Shown here: positions 60,565-64,000 of the stretch, in pieces
Layout: the number at the start of each line of letters is the position of its first letter
Numbering within the stretch: position 1 is the first letter of the stretch
Source: Saltatorellus ferox
Lineage (GTDB): Bacteria > Planctomycetota > UBA1135 > GCA-002686595
Assembly: GCA_007751475.1 (NCBI GenBank)
Contig: CP036434.1
Location: 4,965,524-5,029,523 of the forward strand
Direction of reading: 5' to 3'
DNA length: 64,000 nt
Notes under the pieces: model-generated
Databases searched by the model: none
What the model was told of the DNA's origin: nothing
The model's input: only the letters and a program-made list of their open reading frames with translations
Position numbers and translations under genes: made by a program

Positions 60565-62838
60565 ATGACCATGAATGATTCCAAGCGCCGGCACCAGGAA
60601 CTCGCCGATCTGGCCGAGTCCACGCGCTGGGCACAGGCACTCGCGTGCCGACTCGTCGGCGACACTCACCTGGCCGAGGACGTGGTCCAGGACGCGTGGC
60701 TCACGGCGCTGCAGCGATCCGCGAAGATGGCCTCGCCGCGCGCATGGCTCGCGGGCGCCATTCGGAACCTGTCGGCGGGGGAGCGCCGGGACCGCGCTCG
60801 ACGACGGATTCGAGAAGAGGCCGCGTCGCGCAGCGAGGCGCTGCCGGCCGCTGCGGAGACGGCCGCGCGCCTGGAGGCCCAGGAGATTCTGATCGGCTGC
60901 CTGCTGGCCATCGAGGAACCGTTCCGGAGAACGCTCATCGCTCGTCACGTGGATGGGCTCGCCCCACGCGAGATCGCCGCGCGCGAGGGTGTCCCGCTTT
61001 CCACCGTCAACGGCCGTCTGGACCGCGGCCTGAAGCGACTCAGGGAAGGCCTCGAGCGCAAGCACGGCGGGGACACGTCGCAGTGGATGGCGGCGCTGGT
61101 TCCGCTGATCCCCGCGAAGGGAACGACACCCGCCACGATGTTCGCTGGAGCCTGGATGATGAAGAATGTGTCGATCGTGGTGGTGATCCTGGTGGCGTTG
61201 ACCTCGTGGGGATGGAGGCTCGCAAGGCCTGGTGATCCTGTTCCGCCGAGCGACACCGTGGTCTCTGTCGCGGTGGATCCGATCGAGATCGAAGGGGAAC
61301 GTGAGCCGGATCTGGTGCTTCCCTTGCCGCCGGCGCTTGCAAGACAAAGGGTGGACTCAGAGCCAGAGGAAGCACTTGCGAGCGCCACGCCAGCACCTGA
61401 ACCCGAGGTCGAAACCCAGGCCACCGACGAGCACCTTGAGGGTCGATGGATCATCGACGATCCGCTTCTCGGCGAGCTCCGTGGGGAGAGCGGCGAGCTG
61501 CGGCTTCGGGCCTTGAGCTCCACGGGTGAGAGCGAGGTGGTCGCCGTCTCCGTACAGAATGGCTGCTTCCCCCTGGACGGTTGGAGCGAGGGACGGCTTC
61601 TCGTCGAGAGCGCCACAGCCTCCACGGACGAGGGGAATCGCCCCATCGCGCTGGAGGTGTCCGAGTTCGAGTTCGATCCCGATGTCCCTCTCGTCCTGCA
61701 CGGTCGCTTTCTGCCGGAGACCACACTGCGGGTCGTGGATGCTCGGACCGGCGAGGACCTTGGACATGTGAACGTCATGCCGAAGCTTCCCAGCCATGCG
61801 GGCCCGGAGGCGAGGGGCCCCGGACCACACAACTCTTCGTCCTTCCTCGTGAGGGACAAGGCCTCTCCGATCCGCCTTCCCTGGGAACGAGGCGTGAGGT
61901 CGTACTGGGTGAAGGCGGACGATCACGCCTGGGGCTTCTTGCAGGTGGACCATGAGACCGGCGGTGAGTCACTCATCGCCCTCGAGCGAGCGGGTTCGCT
62001 GGACGTTCAGACCGTGGGCCCCATGGATGCGCTGGGAAGCGCCTTGTTCGAGATTCATATCCGGGTCTATCAGGTGCCGACCTGGCAACTGACAACCTCC
62101 GCCCGCATCAATGACGGCGGCCGGCAGGGCTTCAGCGGGATTGCAGAAGGAGACTACGAGGTTCGTATCGAGGTGGGCACGCTGCAGGAGGAATGCACGG
62201 TGCTGGGCGCATGCCAGGTGCGGGTGAAGAGCGGCGAGAAGACCACGGCTCTCGTGGAGATCGCGGGGATCCCCTCGCCAGAAGTCGTTCGTGTTCAAGG
62301 CTCCCTCCTCGTTCCAGCAGACCAACGCGAGATGGACCTACGCTTGAGCCTTCGCCCGGACCCCGGCCCCACGCTCCTGAGCAGCGATGTCAAGTCCATC
62401 GAACGTGCTGCGATGTCAGAGCGCTCTGGTGCGCTTGCATGGAACGCCAACGAGCTGACGCCCGGTCCCTATCGATTCCTGGTCGAGCCCTTTCAGTACG
62501 AGACGGTGCTCGAGATCCCCCACACCGATGTAGAGACACTGAAGATCGTTGTCCCCCGGCTCTTCCCCGTGCACGTACGGATCGTCGACGACACGAGCGA
62601 CGAGCCCGTCAGAGACGCCACGCTTCGCTGGTCCCGCGGCGGCGCGGCTCGCACGGAAGACGCGGTGTCGAGTATGGACGAAGATGGGATCATCCTCCTT
62701 CACATGCCCGCTGGCCCCGCCACATTCTCGGCCAAGGGCCCTGAACACGACGAGGGGTCCGTGGACTCGATGATCGGTCCCGGCTCCCACCGAATCGACC
62801 TCAAGCTGCCCCAGGCCGCGGCGCCGCTCGTGCGCTGA
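60565..62838 (+). CDS. ECF sigma factor fused to membrane helix and beta-domain ectodomain (copy 3)
   Basis: This protein of about 757 residues has ECF region 2 with LAEDVVQDAWLTAL (36-49) and WLAGAIRNLSAGERR, and region 4 with DGLAPREIAAREGVPLSTVN (130-149) and GRLDRGLKRLREGL. The linker SQWMAALVPLIP (172-183) is followed by a membrane helix (about 200-216). The ectodomain starts after a proline- and glutamate-rich stretch (about 245-285) and has beta-sandwich repeats including an LRVVDARTGEDLGHV strand and a late VHVRIVDDTSDEPVRDATLRW. Start codons at 60565 and 60571 are both possible. The longer frame from 60343 only crosses the divergent gene. Confidence 0.85.
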   Translation: MTMNDSKRRHQELADLAESTRWAQALACRLVGDTHLAEDVVQDAWLTALQRSAKMASPRAWLAGAIRNLSAGERRDRARRRIREEAASRSEALPAAAETAARLEAQEILIGCLLAIEEPFRRTLIARHVDGLAPREIAAREGVPLSTVNGRLDRGLKRLREGLERKHGGDTSQWMAALVPLIPAKGTTPATMFAGAWMMKNVSIVVVILVALTSWGWRLARPGDPVPPSDTVVSVAVDPIEIEGEREPDLVLPLPPALARQRVDSEPEEALASATPAPEPEVETQATDEHLEGRWIIDDPLLGELRGESGELRLRALSSTGESEVVAVSVQNGCFPLDGWSEGRLLVESATASTDEGNRPIALEVSEFEFDPDVPLVLHGRFLPETTLRVVDARTGEDLGHVNVMPKLPSHAGPEARGPGPHNSSSFLVRDKASPIRLPWERGVRSYWVKADDHAWGFLQVDHETGGESLIALERAGSLDVQTVGPMDALGSALFEIHIRVYQVPTWQLTTSARINDGGRQGFSGIAEGDYEVRIEVGTLQEECTVLGACQVRVKSGEKTTALVEIAGIPSPEVVRVQGSLLVPADQREMDLRLSLRPDPGPTLLSSDVKSIERAAMSERSGALAWNANELTPGPYRFLVEPFQYETVLEIPHTDVETLKIVVPRLFPVHVRIVDDTSDEPVRDATLRWSRGGAARTEDAVSSMDEDGIILLHMPAGPATFSAKGPEHDEGSVDSMIGPGSHRIDLKLPQAAAPLVR

Positions 62839-62846
62839 GCTCTTGA

Positions 62847-63230
62847 TCAGAAGAGCTCGAACGTCTTCTCGGCCACCACCTTGCCGCCCAGCGCCAGCCA
62901 CATCCGCCACGGCCCGAGCTTGTCGGCCACCGGCTCCCAGATCGTGTCGCCAAGGTAGAAGTCCCAGTCCTGCGTCTGCACGTGAACGACGCCGTCGAAG
63001 GGCGGCCGCGGCTGGCCCGCGGCGTCGAGGATCCCGGGGTGCTCGATGCAGTAGGTCAGCTTCTGGTTCTTCGCGCCCTTCACGTTCGCGACGAAGCCGA
63101 ACTCGATCCCGACGAAGGCCGGCACGCGGGTGGTGAATTCCCTGACGCGCGGCAGCTCCTTCGTTTCCGGCTCCCAGTGGGAGTGGATGCCGTAGGTCTT
63201 GATCTTGACTTCGATTCTGCGCTTGGCCAT
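62847..63230 (-). CDS. DUF3859-like protein
   Basis: This 127-residue protein begins MAKRRIEV and has an all-beta appearance with VEFGFVANV-like strands (seen here as IGIEFGFVANVKG), a cysteine in LTYCIEHPG and a tryptophan-rich end. The pattern resembles DUF3859, a domain of unknown function. The assignment is from memory of the family pattern and could be wrong. The ATG at 63230 is preferred over one at 63245 that has no extra family-like sequence. It ends eight bases after the convergent sigma-factor gene. Confidence 0.55.
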   Translation of the reverse strand: MAKRRIEVKIKTYGIHSHWEPETKELPRVREFTTRVPAFVGIEFGFVANVKGAKNQKLTYCIEHPGILDAAGQPRPPFDGVVHVQTQDWDFYLGDTIWEPVADKLGPWRMWLALGGKVVAEKTFELF

Positions 63231-63254
63231 GGAAGGGCCGACCATGGTAAGGGC

Positions 63255-63284
63255 TTGACGCCCACGCGCGGATGGGTCTAGTTT
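63255..63284 (+). promoter_or_regulatory. Promoter of the small lipoprotein gene, predicted leaderless
   Basis: TTGACG (63255-63260) and TAGTTT (63279-63284) are 18 bases apart, and the second ends six bases before the ATG at 63291. This is one of the more complete promoters in the set. Confidence 0.5.
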
Positions 63285-63290
63285 CTGCGA

Positions 63291-63749
63291 ATGAAGATCC
63301 TTCCCTATCTTTCCACATCGCTCGCGCTCGCGACCGTTTCACTCACCTCCTGCGCCTCCATGATGGTGGGCGAAACCTCCACGATCGAGGTCACCTCGAC
63401 GCCGAGTGGGGCCGTCGTGACGAGCTCGACGGGGCTTGAGGCAACGACCCCTTGCCAGCTCGTCCTGCCCAACGGAACGGAGGTTGAGCTCACGGCGACT
63501 CACGAGGATCACCCTGGCGACATCCGCGTCATCCCGAGCGTGCCCGACACCTCGCGCTGGGCCGCGGGCAACGTACTGTTCGGCGGAGCCGCAGGACTCG
63601 CATCGGACGCGGCGAATCCAAGGGCGCGCGTGCACAAGGCCGACATCCACTTCGACTTCACCCGATCCGTCGAGGCCATCGAGCGCGCCGAGGCGGAAGA
63701 GGCCGCGAACGCCGCCGACGCGAAGCGCCGAGCAGGCGGCACCATGTGA
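63291..63749 (+). CDS. Small lipoprotein with PEGA-like domain
   Basis: The 152-residue product has a lipoprotein signal with the lipobox LTSC (about 18-21). The following TIEVTSTPSGAVVTSSTG and TTPCQLVLPNGTEVELT resemble a PEGA-type beta domain. A glycine-rich segment (about 92-102) and a charged helical tail (ERAEAEEAANAADAKRR) end the protein. Its role is unknown. It is a short single gene with its own promoter. Confidence 0.65.
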   Translation: MKILPYLSTSLALATVSLTSCASMMVGETSTIEVTSTPSGAVVTSSTGLEATTPCQLVLPNGTEVELTATHEDHPGDIRVIPSVPDTSRWAAGNVLFGGAAGLASDAANPRARVHKADIHFDFTRSVEAIERAEAEEAANAADAKRRAGGTM

Positions 63750-63768
63750 GGTGCTCAGGAGCAGGCGA

Positions 63769-64000
63769 TCAATCGATCACAAGATCGGGCGCCAAGACGG
63801 TCTCACCAGCTCCCACCACGATGCCCTCGATGATCCCGAACTGCAGGTCGCCCTGGCCTGCGGTGATTCGGTAGGTGCCTGCAGCCACGGGTCCGTGATG
63901 GAAGGCTCCGGTGCGCCTATCGACCTCGATGAAACTGCCCGTTCGAGTCTTGCGCGAGTCGTCTTCCTCACGCCAGATCACGAAGTCCACCTTGGCTGGA
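63769..64000 (-). CDS. C-terminal fragment of a protein with a carboxypeptidase regulatory-like end
   Basis: The frame is open to the right window edge and stops at 63769, so only about 77 residues of the C-terminus are visible. They include RTGSFIEVDRRTGAFHHGPV and AGTYRITAG, the beta pattern of carboxypeptidase regulatory-like or similar sandwich domains found at the ends of the sigma-factor fusions. It could be a further member of that group or an unrelated exported protein; the start is outside the window. Confidence 0.55.
   Translation of the reverse strand, partial: PAKVDFVIWREEDDSRKTRTGSFIEVDRRTGAFHHGPVAAGTYRITAGQGDLQFGIIEGIVVGAGETVLAPDLVID

Overview
The window is GC-rich DNA, by eye about two thirds G+C, from a bacterium most likely in the Planctomycetota. 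The strongest lineage markers are the planctomycete pair of a DUF1549/DUF1553 cytochrome-domain protein and a Tat-exported DUF1501 protein (30454-35272), and ECF sigma factors that carry large membrane and extracytoplasmic extensions. Coding density is high, genes switch strand often, and many neighbours overlap by four bases. No rRNA, tRNA, CRISPR array, phage or intact insertion sequence was seen.

Layout. 1-7100: end of an F-type ATPase gamma gene, a YraQ/ArsP-like permease and a thioredoxin-fold protein on the plus strand face a cbb3 oxidase operon on the minus strand (ccoS-N-O-P and a CcoI-type copper ATPase). 7100-7800: a gene-poor patch with an inverted repeat, a decayed REP-associated transposase, short repeats and a likely 44-residue membrane microprotein. 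7828-14626: a minus-strand unit selA, nucleotide-sugar dehydrogenase, selD, a beta-propeller-like lipoprotein and a glycerophosphodiester phosphodiesterase. selD appears to be a selenoprotein itself, with an in-frame TGA read as selenocysteine. 14728-26400: recJ, a sulfatase-fold lipoprotein, a membrane-anchored M28 peptidase, a large TPR/FG-GAP lipoprotein, a 161-bp near-perfect palindrome and a DUF4382-like lipoprotein. 26400-36530: thioesterase, EamA transporter, Nudix hydrolase, FAD oxidoreductase, DUF456 protein, the DUF1549/1553 and DUF1501 pair, and a secreted acidic protein ending at a strong terminator. 36594-44954: an Aas-type fusion (MFS, PlsC acyltransferase, acyl ligase), a PQQ-propeller metalloprotease, and thiC under a TPP riboswitch. 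45064-52225: a zinc-peptidase and ATP-grasp pair, a hydrolase, a lipoprotein, an AAA+ ATPase with TPRs and a TPR membrane protein. 52493-64000: three ECF sigma factors, each fused through one membrane helix to a beta-rich ectodomain, around ygiQ, with small hypothetical genes and the tail of another beta-domain protein at the edge.

Together the genes describe a respiring cell with a microaerobic high-affinity oxidase and its copper supply, selenocysteine synthesis, and heavy investment in exported lipoproteins and peptidases. The three membrane-tethered sigma factors are the most unusual system, because one polypeptide seems able to both sense outside the cytoplasm and direct transcription.

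A second window-wide signal is regulatory. At nine transcription-unit starts a TAnnnT hexamer lies six or seven bases before the start codon with no Shine-Dalgarno sequence, which predicts leaderless mRNAs. Genes inside operons instead use ATGA or TTGA overlaps.
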